Assembly: GCA_037389465.1 (NCBI GenBank)
Contig: JAZARR010000179.1
Location: 516,501 to 580,500, forward strand
Direction of reading: 5' to 3'
From: Baylisascaris procyonis
Lineage: Eukaryota; Nematoda; Chromadorea; Rhabditida; Ascarididae
DNA: 64,000 nucleotides
This document shows, in pieces, positions 23,474-35,061 of the stretch; within the stretch, counting starts at the first letter, position 1; each line of letters starts with the position of its first letter. The notes below the pieces were generated by a model. The model made no database searches, was not told the DNA's origin, and saw only the letters and a program-made list of their open reading frames with translations. The translations under genes and the position numbers were made by a program.

Positions 23474-24976
23474 ATGGCTTCTAGTGAACAATTGAGTAAG
23501 TTGAAAATTACCGAATTTTTTGCTAAGTTTATTCCAATTATTGAACTATGAAGACTTAAGAGAATTCAGATTCATGCAAGGAGCTCTAAAATTTTTCATG
23601 CTTTAAGCACGATAAGCATCGGCTATCATCATTTTAAACGATATTGGTTACCATCATATTTTTGACCGTTAATGAAGCATATATTATTATAATCAATTTT
23701 GATTCAACAACACAAGGAAGCATTTAATTAACGCGATGAATTAAGGCCAAATTCTATTGCCTTCAAAATAACAATATTTCTATTGCTTCTTCAAAAGTCT
23801 CCCATTCTAGTTTCATTGCAAGCATCGGTGTTCGCTGAGAAGAAGCATCGCCTTTCACACCTAAGGAACTAGTTAAGGCAAACCTAAGAATGATCGATGA
23901 CATTTTATCATTCGCACTGGTGTGTTTCTTGACAAAACTATTGTATTACAAATCATGAGTTGCCCTTTTCAAGCATATTGAAAGAAATAATTTAGGCACA
24001 TTTAAAGACAACATTTTTAGTGGCTGCGTTCAAGAAAGCGGATGCCGATGGAAATGGAACGTTGGATAGGGAGGAAGCTCGGAAAGCATTCACCGATCTC
24101 AAAGAATATGCAAAATTTAGTGATTTCGATGCTGAATTCGATAAAATCGCCATTGATGGCACAATCAATTTTGAACGTTAGTTTACTTGCTAGTGCTCTT
24201 CAGCGATTCGAAAATTTAAAGATTGCTGTTTTCAGTTGTTATTCAATATTTTTGAGATTTTTCATACCTGTTTCACTTAACCGATCTTTTTTTTTTCGAT
24301 GAGGGTAATTGTCGAATGTATAAGAAAAATCTACCAAAATAACTCATTCAATAAGTCATCGCAATTGTGAAAACTTTGAATTCACATTCATAGGCCTAAT
24401 GAAATGCCGGAAATGAAAATGTTTTGACGAGCATATAATTATAGTTTTCAACCTAATGTATTCAGCATATCAGATTGCTAACCGGAAACGATTATTTACG
24501 TCTTCACTAAACATCTTCATATTGTCGTAACTATTACTCGTAATTTTAAGAAAACTGTAATTCTAATGGCATCGCCGCATTACTTAGTTTTACTCACCAT
24601 CAAACGAATCCGTTGTTCAGATCGAGAAATATGTATGCTTTAAATTATTCTGCTGCAAACGACTCGCAATGCTCTTTTTTTTTTTTTTTTGAAATATGTT
24701 CAACTTTTTAGCTCATAAGGTTTCTCTTCATAGGCCGATATGCATGTTGGCAATAAAACATAGTACGCTAATTGACTTTTTGACCCAACAGTAGCATAGT
24801 GGAATAGGTTGGCAATATTTTCAAGCAATCACTAACAAATTTGAAGGCGGATATACGTTCTACTAATGCCGATATTATTCATAATAGCATGAGCTGATAC
24901 TACGGGTATTAATTATTTCTTTCCTGCGCTGATAACAGTTAGCAAATTTTCAGAATTCAAACAACTTTTCTCGTGA
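23474..24976 (+). CDS. Small EF-hand calcium-binding protein (three exons)
   Basis: Exons 23474-23495, 24021-24176 and 24954-24976 join in phase to 66 residues, beginning MASSEQLMAAFKKAD and ending FEQFKQLFS-stop. Donors are GTAAGT and GTTAGT; acceptors are CATTTTTAG and AAATTTTCAG. Residues about 14-25 (DADGNGTLDREE) form a canonical EF-hand loop with D, D, N, T, D and E at positions 1, 3, 5, 7, 9 and 12. The second loop (around IAIDGTINFEQF) lacks the first acidic ligands, so it is probably structural only. The protein has no signal peptide and should be cytosolic. AATAAA lies about 70 bases after the stop. The two introns (525 and 777 bp) are typical of this window. The partner protein is unknown. 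Confidence 0.88.
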
Positions 24977-26415
24977 CCTGTCGAGTGCGATTCACTATGT
25001 CTGAATCATTGTGATGCATTATGTCAATTGTGATTTTATAACTGAAATAAAACGCCTAATAATGGTTGCATCATTATTTGACAGCATTTGTTATTTTATA
25101 ATTTTTATTTATTTTTTTTTTTTGCTCAAGCATATTTCATTTTATTGACAAATTGTCATTGATATCAATTCTGTGACAACATTATTAAAACATTGCTTGC
25201 TATATATTCAAATATTATAATAATAGAGTGAATAAATGCTTAGAGTAGAGTGTATAAATGTGTAATATGAGGATCATTACATTCAAAAATATAGACTGAT
25301 GTCATCGCTAAGCAATCATCTCTAAACGTGTTGGTGATTTTATGCGGAAAATGATTGCGAGGAATAAGCTAGGAAGGTAACAGCGTTCTGTTGTCATCTT
25401 CGGAGTTATTACCACAAGCATCTTCCGATACTATACTTGAAACATCCTCAAGAGATCACTGAAGAAGGGCAATAAGTATGGTGAGTAGCCAAAGGATCAA
25501 AAAAAATATTACACTGAAGCATATAAGATTCTATATGAAATAATTTGTGCATACTATATTAATCTGAAGAAAACATCAGTTTTATTAGATATGAATGTTG
25601 TAATGTGCTGTAGGATTCTTCTGGAGGAAGAATAAGCAGTAGATCAAAGCGTAGTTTGCGAATCATAGAAATAACAGTGGAATGAACGAAATTGATTTGA
25701 TCTGCACGAATCAAACCAGCTTCGCCTTCTTTTATTTTTGTGTCTTCTTTCCTCGCATACATTGGAAACCATATATTGATTGATCAGATCGCCTCTGACG
25801 CTCAACATATTACCGTCTCTAAGTGAGACAAAAATTGGGGAAAAAAAATTTCGAAAAATTCGAAAATAAGATTCGATGAACCACCATTTATAATGTTAGA
25901 GAATAAAGCGATTTTGAAGCCTCAATAGTTGGTTCAAATCTTGCTCTCCTTCCACGATGAATTTTTGTGGAATTATTTTATGTCGTTGAACATTGATAGG
26001 AGAGTGTGCATTCAGTGGCGTCCTTACAGTTGAACCTGCAAACATTTCTTTATAAGGCACTTTCTTATTTTTCACTACTGAAAGATTTCTTCGTATAGAA
26101 GCGATAGAAACAAAACAATTAGAAAAAGCGTTAAAGGATACAACGTTCTAGAATTTAATAGCTATAATAATTGTAATCTACTACAAGCTTACTGATAGGC
26201 CATAATTGTACCTACCAATAAGCTTATATTGCCTTAGGTCATATTCGTATTTGCCATCCACAGATCTAGGCATGACCTAAGGTAGTTTTTATTAGCACGA
26301 TCTAAGGTAAGCATCCTGTCATTAGCTAAACAAAGAATTACTAGTATAATTTTTATATAGGCACTTGAAGTAAGTGCGAATTAAGTAAAGAAACGAAAAT
26401 GCGAAGTAAGCGGAA
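24977..26415. other. No confident gene
   Basis: This holds the 3' end of the EF-hand gene and then A+T-rich sequence. A minus-strand ATG frame of 67 codons (25559-25762, starting MYARKEDTKIKEGEAG) is the only coding-like item; it lacks a recognisable acceptor, family or poly(A) signal, so I leave it uncalled. Confidence 0.4.
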
Positions 26416-26621
26416 CTAAATAGTAAAATAATCGAAACCTTCATTTATTCGCTTTCCACGTCGTTCTCTCTCAAAGCGTTCGTTGGCTTCATGAAATTCT
26501 TTCAATTTTTGTGGTGAAAGTATCTGTTGAAGGTACTTATCGATGTGTTGTTTAATTGACCGCTCATCAGCGCCTACCTTCCTTGCTTCTGTTATCAACT
26601 TGAAGAGCACTTCCTTAAAGC
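26416..26621 (-). CDS. Possible terminal exon of an unknown charged protein
   Basis: After a possible acceptor (ACGCTTTAAG) the minus strand reads EVLFKLITEARKVGADERSI and on through a highly charged, probably helical stretch (FHEANERFERERRGK) to a stop at 26416. The composition is far more protein-like than the surroundings. Upstream exons were not found between 26622 and 27157, and I cannot assign a family. It lies on the same strand as, and about 540 bp downstream of, the secreted-protein frame at 27157-27598, and could be part of that gene or a separate downstream gene. Confidence 0.4.
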
Positions 26622-27156
26622 GTATTCATTAGTAAGCATTGCAGCTTGATATACTATCGCAAAGTATACACAGTGACTGATAGCAATGGAGAAGGCATGG
26701 TCAACTGGTGATTAAGGAAGATACGAGCCGATACCTGCGCATAAGCGTTGAAATACCCATAAGCCTTTATGCACGAATATGCACATTAGGATGATTCATC
26801 ATCGTACCATAACGTAACTGCCAGCTTAACCCAATAGCATAAGACGTTCCTCATCTTGCCATTCCCTCGGTCTAATTCTCTAATCGAATAATTTCAAAAA
26901 AAATTACAAATTTGACAAAGAGTTTCAAAAAATATGTTCTGCAGCAAAGTTTGAAGTTTGCCTAAGTGACGCGTTTAAATGATCATGCAAAAGAAAATAA
27001 AATCACTTCTAAATATTAAAAATTTGTGGAAAAATTTCTATATGAGCAAATAAAATATAGTTGAAATGAAATCAAATTATACTTTGAGAGAACGATTAAT
27101 GCTTCATAAATCTACAAGATTTATTGCCCGCATAATGCTTTTAATTAACCTGTTGT

Positions 27157-27598
27157 TCAGTTGTTAGGTAGATCGCATATGGTGACATTGGGCATGCTCT
27201 CTTCTTTTGTATTTTCTCGACGGGTGTATCCATCCGATAAAGTGTAATTGGTCCCGTGATATTGATGTCCTATAATTCGTATTATGAAATCTTTGCCTTC
27301 AGTTGATCTTGAAATATCAAACGTATTTTCAACAAACCTGTGGAGATCAATTGAGAAAATATTGAACGACTTTTCTGTGAAACAAGCGAAATTGTAGCTC
27401 ATTTGGCCAAGCACATCGATGAATTTCTTCAAAGAAGGCAATTAAACGCACAGTGGAGGAGTCTTTGAAATTGGCACCACCAATAAATCGACGATTTTCT
27501 CCATCCTGACGTCGTACGAAGATGTCGGTGAATGCATCAAGAATCAAGAACGTTGAAGCAAGGTAGGCGATAACAAGCAGTGCATCCATGCGAAACAT
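27157..27598 (-). pseudogene. Secreted protein gene with a one-base frame break
   Basis: Acceptor CCTTTCAG lies six bases before an ATG at 27598, which suggests trans-splicing. The frame starts with a signal peptide (MFRMDALLVIAYLASTFLIL) and continues RRQDGENRRFIGGANFKDSS. At about 27436-27446 coding shifts by one frame. The second frame continues KKFIDVLGQMSYNFACF through potential N-glycosylation sites (NYT, NVT) to a stop at 27157. One surplus base in the sequence TTTAATTG would explain the break; total about 147 residues. An alternative is a 91-base intron from donor GTACGA at 27517, giving 116 residues without a break. I mark it as broken because both frames look coding across the junction. 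No family recognised. Confidence 0.5.
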
Positions 27599-27653
27599 CC
27601 TTAACTGAAAGGAACCCTAACTGCATATAACTAGGAAGACATAGATATTATTG

Positions 27654-27654
<1 letters not shown>

Positions 27655-27704
<50 letters not shown>
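27655..27704. repeat. (TA)n microsatellite
   Basis: About 50 bp of TA, just upstream of the signal-peptide gene on the minus strand. Confidence 0.95.
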
Positions 27705-27706
<2 letters not shown>

Positions 27707-28178
27707 ATAAATTAGTGGCTGGGTACATGAGGGATACTTTCTTCAAGCCATTAAGAAGTGTTTTCTTGGAACGAAATTTCTGGCTGACCACTAGCTGATC
27801 GATCATCTTATAGTCAGCTTGCACTGAAGACCTCCAAAACACAGCTTTTTTAACAACTGGATTCTGGGGAACTATTGTCTGAATTTTCCATTCCTCCCTT
27901 TCTTTCGAAAGTATGATTCAAGTGCTGGCAATGTATAATACGAGATTCCAAGGAGAAGGGCGAACGAAAGGAATGGAAATGAAAGAAAGTTAAATGCTAC
28001 AGTTGATCATAGGTTGCTCATTTTATAGTGAAAGCGAGATGCGATGTGCACTGACCATCGGTCAACCAACGCCTCATCTCACAGCTAATCAAACAATGAG
28101 TGCGTGTCGTCGCTTCAACTTCCCTTTCCACCTGTCGTATTCTATATTATTCCAGTAGCAACAGCTCTCATTGAAATA

Positions 28179-28358
28179 ATGGCATCTTCACAGCAATCGA
28201 TTCTGCGACTGCCGATCAACGCACTGATACGATCGCGACCTGGAATGTTTACTGGCAGAGTCACCGTTGAAAAGACCCGAACGTCGTGGAACATAGACGA
28301 CAAGCATTTAGAAAAGTTCTATAATAGGAAAGATTCCATGAAAATAAACTTGATTTAA
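28179..28358 (+). CDS. Small basic protein, 59 residues, function unknown
   Basis: ATTATTCCAG at 28146-28155 could be a trans-splice acceptor, followed by a 23-base leader and an ATG at 28179. The frame reads MASSQQSILRLPINALIRSR and onward, with a basic Ser/Arg-rich N-terminus of the kind seen in mitochondrial presequences and a charged C-terminus. There is no intron. AATAAA occurs within the last codons (AAAATAAAC), so the 3' end may be very short or the last codons may be wrong. It is divergent from the minus-strand secreted-protein gene, about 580 bp away. Confidence 0.42.
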   Translation: MASSQQSILRLPINALIRSRPGMFTGRVTVEKTRTSWNIDDKHLEKFYNRKDSMKINLI

Positions 28359-30016
28359 TTAATAACTTAAAGATCACAGTAGTTTAGATGATCTTAATGA
28401 GACAGTGTGAAACTTACAATAAAATGTTCTACTGCGAAATGTTTCTTCACTCTCTGCTATGTAGCGTGCTCAACTACTTGATAAAGACAACTTCAGCGTT
28501 ACAAAGCTATGTTGCAAAGGGCTTTCTTGGAAAGCATTTCGTTCCTCTTCTAGCTCATTATATTGAAATTTTCACTTATATATCCGTAACGGTCTTTCTA
28601 ACTGCTAGTTTCCGTTCAATTTTCATTGAAGTTAAAACTAAGAAATTTTTTGGATATACCAGAAATCTAGGAGGAATTACTTGAAGTTGATGGTTCAATA
28701 ACGAAAGCTATAACAGGCATTTTAATGCACTAGAAAATTTGATGTTTTGCGATCTCTTGGGACGTTATCTTTTAAAGAACACTTCTATGGGTGCTCTATT
28801 CGGCTAAGATATATATTCATTATTATGCAAGCCTTCTTTTTTCCTGGGAAATTATAAGACAAATTGGCCTGATGAGCAAAAGTGTAAAAAATATGAATCA
28901 TACTACTAGCATATTTAGTACATTGTTCCAACTGCTACATTAAGTAATTTTATAAGAGAAAAGTTAACAAATTGCAATAATATAGAACAATTTGCTTAGC
29001 GGCGAGCTTTTAGATATCAATACTTTCAAGAATGCAAGCTTAGTATTTACATAGAATATATGAGTGATTTCAGTTACCTGCCGAATAAAACTTCTTCTAT
29101 TGTGAATATTTGTTAGTGCAATTTCATATACGATTATATAGTGAGTCGCACAACCTAATTAATGCTTTAGCCTTGAAATATACTCATATGGACAAGGCAT
29201 CGCCTCAAGGCTATAGAAGATTTGATATGAGACAGCATGCTTGATAGGTTCTCAGTGCACGCTAATGCCTATTAAAAAGTGAGTGCCTTTCTGTGAGACG
29301 GCTTCTCATAATTTAATTGGCAACTTGATGAGCGAAGTTGCATAGAATATTCAGAAAAGGGTGCATACATATAGCTGAATTTCATGAGGCGACCACCGCT
29401 GAGATTCATGAATAAAAGCCCATTATAGAACATGTGATTATATTAGGTTTTTCAGGCAATAACAATTTAAACGCATGAATAGACTTCAAATTACACAAAT
29501 AACTTAAGAAAAAGTTTGAATATAAAGAGAGAGAAGCAAATACGAAGAAAGTGCTAATTTTTTTCCTATTTCAACGAATTTCTTCGTTTCTGCTACTTGA
29601 AATGCGTTGAAATCTGCGCAAAACATGTGTTAGATATAAAACTTGCCTTCGCATCAATTTTTTATTAAACAGCCATCAGAATTATGGTCAATGCTTTTTG
29701 GCCTAGTACTGTTTAGAATAAACAAATTGCTTCATATAACTATTAGATTTCGCTGAGTGCTGCGGCTCTCCTATTGCTATGATAGAATTTCTTGGTGAAG
29801 TTAACATTGCGTGCATTGTTCGTCGTTAAGTCATTTCGATCTCCATCATTAAGCACTCAAGACTATTGGATGTTGGAAAAGATTTCTTTGCATTGAACAC
29901 CAATCTGAAATTAAATTTGGGAAAAATTCTTAAGAGAAAAGGCAATTTTTTCTGATAGATAAAAAATTCGCAATCAAATAGAATTTTTCAGAAATAAAAC
30001 CAGAAGAATTTTATGA
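28359..30016. other. No gene seen
   Basis: A+T-rich sequence. The open frame at 28388-28684 has no start or splice context and is of a length expected by chance. I see no repeat or RNA gene. Confidence 0.45.
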
Positions 30017-30211
30017 ATGAGGAGACAAAACTTTTTGAACAATTGTGCTGTTGTTTCGAAAAATTCTAGTTCATTAAGCAGTGTCGCGAACATTCGCGAA
30101 AGCGTTACATCTATTTACGATATCGATGCAGCCGGCGAACCGGAAATGTCAGTCAAAGAAAGCATCATGACTAACATAAGAAGAGTAAATCACAACGAAT
30201 ACAGTCACTAG
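30017..30211 (+). CDS. Possible protein end, first copy of a tandem duplication
   Basis: A 64-codon frame (MRRQNFLNNCAVVSK start) contains SVTSIYDIDAAGEPEMSV and ends NEYSH-stop. Its C-terminal 40 residues are repeated in diverged form in the next copy, with more silent or conservative than disruptive changes, which argues for past coding. No family recognised. It may be the end of a decayed retroelement ORF, since the G+C-richer, LTR-like sequence at 30430-31090 follows. Confidence 0.35.
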   Translation: MRRQNFLNNCAVVSKNSSSLSSVANIRESVTSIYDIDAAGEPEMSVKESIMTNIRRVNHNEYSH

Positions 30212-30398
30212 CGCTAAATGCTAATTCACCGTTGAGCAACCATAAAGCGAATACTCGCAAAAGCGTTATGTTTGTTTACGATACCGATGCAGCTGGAGAG
30301 CGGGAGATATCAATCGAAGACGGCATCATGAATGGCATAAGAAGAGCAAGTCACGACGAATACATTGACTATCGCTAATTGCTAAGACACCGATCTAC
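30077..30398. repeat. 161-bp tandem duplication with coding-like divergence
   Basis: Two copies with a period of 161 bp (30077-30237 and 30238-30398). Shared translated features are Y-D-x-D-A-A-G-E, the I-M-x-x-I-R-R segment and H-x-E-Y, each copy ending in its own stop (TAG at 30209-30211, TAA in the second). The 3' flanks (GCTAAATGCTAA against GCTAATTGCTAA) are also duplicated. Confidence 0.85.
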
Positions 30399-31100
30399 GA
30401 AACCAGATACGCCGCTCATGACGCCCTCAACAGTTCACGCCTCTCACAAGTTTAAATCGCTCATTCAACTCGCCCAATGACCGACAGTGAAGACGCATTG
30501 GGCTCAGCTTCTCATATATGTCGATCGAATTCTTCATTTAACCCTTAGCTCGTGTATTTGTTCAGTTGATCCTCTTGTAAAAACTGTTCATGCGATTTGT
30601 GTTACGAATGGTCATTGGACCTACAATCTCTCTACTCCAGATATTAGCTTTTACTGGACCTATTTGAAATTCCAACGATTCGCTATATCATGTTTATTTG
30701 TTGTCCGAGATCAGGCCTGTTTAAGATTTCGATATTTCGAGTTCCCTTTTATCCAGTTCGAACGACCCGATATTCATTTATAGCGAACAGACAGCTAAAC
30801 GAAGAGACCAAAACTCTCACCCGTATTTCGAGACTCTCGCGATAAAAGAAGAAAACCCCGCTTTGTGTGGCAAATATACGTGAGGTCAAATCTTGATTGT
30901 CACATTGTGCCATTGAAACGACGAACTTGTATTGTGAAGCTGTTGTATTGTAACCTCATTTGTATTCGTGCTTACTCGTTCATAAACACATACTACGATT
31001 GTGTTTTTACTTGTGTACTCGCGGGGGAGCCAACCGACCAGTAAAGTACATCGACTCCCGAATACCAAACCACCATATTAATCTGCTGTTCGCTACAAGC
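30399..31100. other. G+C-richer patch, possible LTR or retroelement remnant
   Basis: Base composition is clearly higher in G+C than the flanks. It includes an open 98-codon plus frame without an ATG start (30487-30783) and an LTR-like run with a TATA-like GATAAAAG, TTCATAAACAC and CTCGCGGGGGAGCC. I found no second copy in the window, no clear ends and no duplication, so this is only a suggestion. Confidence 0.3.
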
Positions 31101-32555
31101 AGATAATCTATTTCATTCGATTCATTGAATATGCTCGATTTTTGCACTTGAATTTAGCGCTCTAGATTGAAAAGTCGTAATTTTTTTTTTCACCATAACG
31201 TATAAATCACGGCATCATTTCCCATATTTACATATAACGATGAAAAGTGGGAGAATTTAGTCGGTATTTTTTAGTGTACCCAATCCGAATGTGCGAGTAG
31301 AATATTTCTAACAATCGAGCTAATTTGACTATTTCCATGTATGCAACAAGGGCTGCTATGTTCGAATTCATCCCCACTCTTTACTCTTGCTTGAGTCTCT
31401 TTATAGTTTTACTTTCTCTCAACCCTTCCATATGAATCGCTCATACTGGTGAATAATATTGGTCTTATTGGTACCAAACACTGAACACCATTCTCTCATT
31501 TATTCTTACAATAAAATCTGAATATTCAATGAATCTGATTATATTAGAATGACTTTCGAGATATTCGTTGAAAATGTAATGGCAGAACATCAAAGGAAAA
31601 TGACTTCTGACACTTCATATGCTAGATCTACATCTCGTCCTTCTGCTGAGTTGGAAAGTATTTGAAAAAATGTTGATAGATTTGCTAAGGTCATTTACGC
31701 ATTCAGAAAATTCCATTCACTGGAAACTACTGAATTTAACGCATTAATCAAAACTTATTCAAATCTGTGAATGGTCTCTTTCATAGCTCTGAATAGCTTT
31801 TTGAATAAGGTAGAAAATGAGCGCGTCATGCGCTTATTAGATTTTGTAGAGGAAAGCGCAGCATGACGTTCATGAGTACGATTATACAATATGAAAATAT
31901 TGAATTGCTTGTTTATAATTGGTTGGAAACTTGCGAGAATGATTGTTGAAATGATAGGAATGCAAAAGAGTATATCGTGACAGCTCATCTGGTACGCCAT
32001 TCAACTAGTGCTCTTTTTCATATTTGCTTTGCAAAAATATCTCGATAGCCTGTTTGTACGCACACATATTTGTGTATGTCTCCATGTGTCTGATAGGTTC
32101 AAATGTGAACCACTGAATGTAGAGGCGAACAGTGACGGATGTAATGTATAACATAGTGATTCCGCATATACCCTGATCTCTCAAATTTAAAGAAAATTGT
32201 AGATACTCGAAGATAGAATAAGATTTCCATTTGTTACGCACCGGTAATTTTTCATTGAGACCGAGCATATAACAGCTAACAGACATCTTATACAAATTTA
32301 CGCAACTGGTTAATTAAATTTAGAATATTAACGCATTACCTTGCATATTTATTATCTACATCGTTACTCGAAAAACTGGCTGATCAGGCAAAGACGAGAG
32401 GAGAGAGGATTAGGGGAGAGATGAAAAAGCATAAATCATACAAAATTCTTCAACACACTTCAAAGTAAGTTCTTGAATTATATTGCTTTAAAGGCATCAT
32501 ATTTGCAATCGCAGTAGTAAATGTAATTACATTTCAATGATGATGCATGTCTAGT
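31101..32555. other. No confident gene
   Basis: A+T-rich. Minus-strand frames at 31755-32000 and 32005-32295 are 81 and 96 codons long but have no splice context or motif, and frames of this length are expected by chance. A 13-base ATATTTGTGTATGTC stretch near 32065 belongs to the dispersed ACAGACA/TGTCTGT type. Confidence 0.4.
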
Positions 32556-32740
32556 TTATGTCGATTCCGATAAAGCTTTATCTTTTTCCTTTTTTTGCTC
32601 CTCAAGCGCTTTCATTCCGATAGAGATATCTCGTGCTTGCTTTTCGACGATAAGAATAACGTAGAGATATGTAGCATCCGTGTAGATTATATTCAGATAT
32701 TCCGTTCTGCGTCTCTTTTTTAATGAGCACCTTAATATTT
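32556..32740 (-). CDS. Possible terminal exon with membrane helix and charged tail
   Basis: The minus strand is open through EYLNIIYTDATYLYVILIVEK and a charged coil-like end (MKALEEQKKEKDKALSES-stop at 32556). The hydrophobic segment followed by a Lys/Glu tail looks like a real C-terminus. The 5' boundary is unclear: a possible acceptor GAGACGCAG lies at 32707-32715, but the frame stays open further to about 32750. Upstream exons were not identified. Confidence 0.35.
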
Positions 32741-33844
32741 GAAAGGATTGCGTGGAATTTTTGGAATTTTTTAGAACTCAGAGTTTCGAGCTGTCCAATA
32801 AATAGGAGTTTTGATGATTACAGTATACCAACCACTTCATCGGCAAATAGGTAATACCGTAATACAATTTTTTGCTATTTCTTTTACGGAGCCCTGAACG
32901 CAATGAAGGAATTCATTAAAATAACACATCTTTATGAGCCTTGATAATTGTAATGAGCTTCCAGCATTAATGCCCTTTTATGCAGTTGCTAAAACTAATA
33001 TAGGCCTGAATGGTCAGATAGCTTAATGCAGAACCGAAACCATGCGTAATCGGTGGTCTAGCAAATCTTAGTGGTAGCAATGAAATATAGAATCGATTAG
33101 ATGACAGATGCATTTATTTTCTGAGAAGGTGAAAATTATGGGTTCTAAGGCAAGACAAGCAAAACGAATCCATCGAAAATTTTGAAGCAATAGTGTGATT
33201 GTGTTTTTTCCATGAAATCTTTTGCAAATTTTCGTTCAGTTTAACGACAATGCATTCCACGATAAAAAGCGCCAACGATAGAAGCATTTAAAATTTTTTC
33301 AGCAAGCTGCCCACTTTCTAATTTCGCTGAAAATGTACCACTCGTTTTCTTAGCACTAAGCAGATTACTTCCTCCACCTTCCCTTATCCTCGTTTTCTTC
33401 AACGTTTAACTTAAAAAAGCTTACCTGAACGCTTTTGATGCGTTGAATTGACGCTATATTAAAGTGAAAACTGATGTTTTTAGCGCAACTTTTAGGCTGA
33501 TGAGCTCGTGTTTGTTGTATAAATCACCCGGACTTATGGCTTCAAAAACCTAGACTACCAAGAAATAATATTCGCGACCTCGAACTTAAGTTATCGACGG
33601 TCCCAATGAGTTTTAATTTTGTCTTTTCAACAAGTTTTAATTGTTTGTTTGCTTTTATGCATTGCTCTAAAATTTCATATAATCGGCGCAGTTGACGCAC
33701 AACTTTTCCTATAACACATTCCTTTGTTATAATGAATATTTGTTTGATAAAGCTTCAAGTGCATTAAATTTGGAATATTTCTTTATTATACTGGTCTATT
33801 ATGACGTTGAGAGTTGCGAATAAGGAAACAAAATTTACCTTTAT
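32741..33844. other. No confident gene
   Basis: A+T-rich sequence between candidate genes. A plus-strand segment near 33010-33065 (GGTCAGATAGCTTAATGCAGAACC) looked tRNA-like but does not fold into a cloverleaf on inspection. Nothing else found. Confidence 0.4.
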
Positions 33845-35031
33845 ATGCATTCTCAAGCCGTGTTGCTAAGTTCAATTCGATACGGGAGAAAACAATTCGG
33901 TCAAACTTCTTTTCCGTTTTACCAATTATTCAGCGTTCTTTTATATTTATGCCTTTTTTGCGTGGCAGGTAAGCGCATAGCGATACCAAAAAAGTTATTC
34001 TTTTCACCTTTTCAAACCTTCACCAATGATTTCTTCCTTTCTGAGCTATTGGTTCGACCGGAGCTAACAGAGTAACACCAAGTTTCACTATAGATCTAAA
34101 TTCATAGAGTCAAACAATTATCATTGTGCTTCCGCTTGAATGCCCTTGTAGATGAAACTTTCGATACGAATTTCTTGGGAAAAAATCCATATTATACCTA
34201 ACCATTCGCTGCACAATGCATCGTGCGACTAAATCGTGGGGGATGAGATCAGCATCTATGCTGCTTGGTTGCAGCAGTAAAATACCAAATTATGTTGGAT
34301 GTCAGCATTTGTTGCTGCCGGGAGGAGAGGCTTCGAAATGCTCACAAAATCAGTGAATTTCCTCAGATTTGGCACTCGAAATATTAAAAAGAAATCACAA
34401 AAGCGTCTTTTTCACAGGCCTGAATAGAGAATCTTTTGGTGGTACAAAACAGATGAAAAAGCTTAGCAAAATAACTGATACGATATGTGCATTTTCAATT
34501 GCACTCATCATTCCAATTCACGGCAAATAATATCACATGCAAAATAATTCTTTCGTTTAAATTGAGGCAACCCCTCATTCGAATCCTCTACATAAGGTTG
34601 TCTTTCCGCTTGCGAGATGCATTTCAACTGAGTGGAAACGGCAGCCTAACAAATGTAAGCGAGTTTTCGCATGTATTTAAGTGTCTATGACTTCTTTTGA
34701 AAATGATGGATCACCTTGAAAGATGCTAGAGGACATCAATTCGTTTTAAGACTGTATTTACATATGTTAAATAGCTTCTTGACTAAAATTTACTGAAATA
34801 AAAAAGTAGATACTTTTTATGAAGCGAGGGCGCTCAGGGGGGACGGAGGGAGGGAAAGGCGGAATAGTGCTGCCGATTTGTTCACTAGATCAAGCCGATG
34901 ACTATTCAGATATCTGTCAAATCGATGGCCCCAAAGACGAGAGGGTACGTCTCGATTCGCTTACGATGTTTACATTAGAAATGTTCAAATTACTGCCAAA
35001 ATTCATTGATGAGAGTTTAGGTGGTATATAA
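33845..35031 (+). CDS. Possible small secreted protein (two exons)
   Basis: Exon 1 (33845-33968) encodes a 41-residue leader ending in a signal-peptide-like hydrophobic run (FSVLLYLCLFCVA) and finishes at a strong donor, GCAG|GTAAGC. Exon 2 (34889-35031) follows acceptor TTGTTCACTAG, joins in phase 1 and reads DQADDYSDICQIDGPKDERV on to ESLGGI-stop. AATAAA at 35056-35061 lies 25 bases after the stop. The product is 88 residues; after cleavage about 47 acidic residues with one cysteine. The N-terminal extension before the hydrophobic run is long for a signal peptide, so the true start may differ. A frame at 34487-34630 ending at a good donor (AAAT|GTAAGC) could be an additional exon, but its phase does not fit this model. 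No family recognised. Confidence 0.48.
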
Positions 35032-35061
35032 AATTTTCCTAAATTTTTCAATTTAAATAAA

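Noticed and set aside
32005..32295. 96-codon minus frame MYKMSVSCYMLGLNEK
   Set aside because: No acceptor, poly(A) signal or motif; several frames of this length are expected by chance in 64 kb at this base composition.
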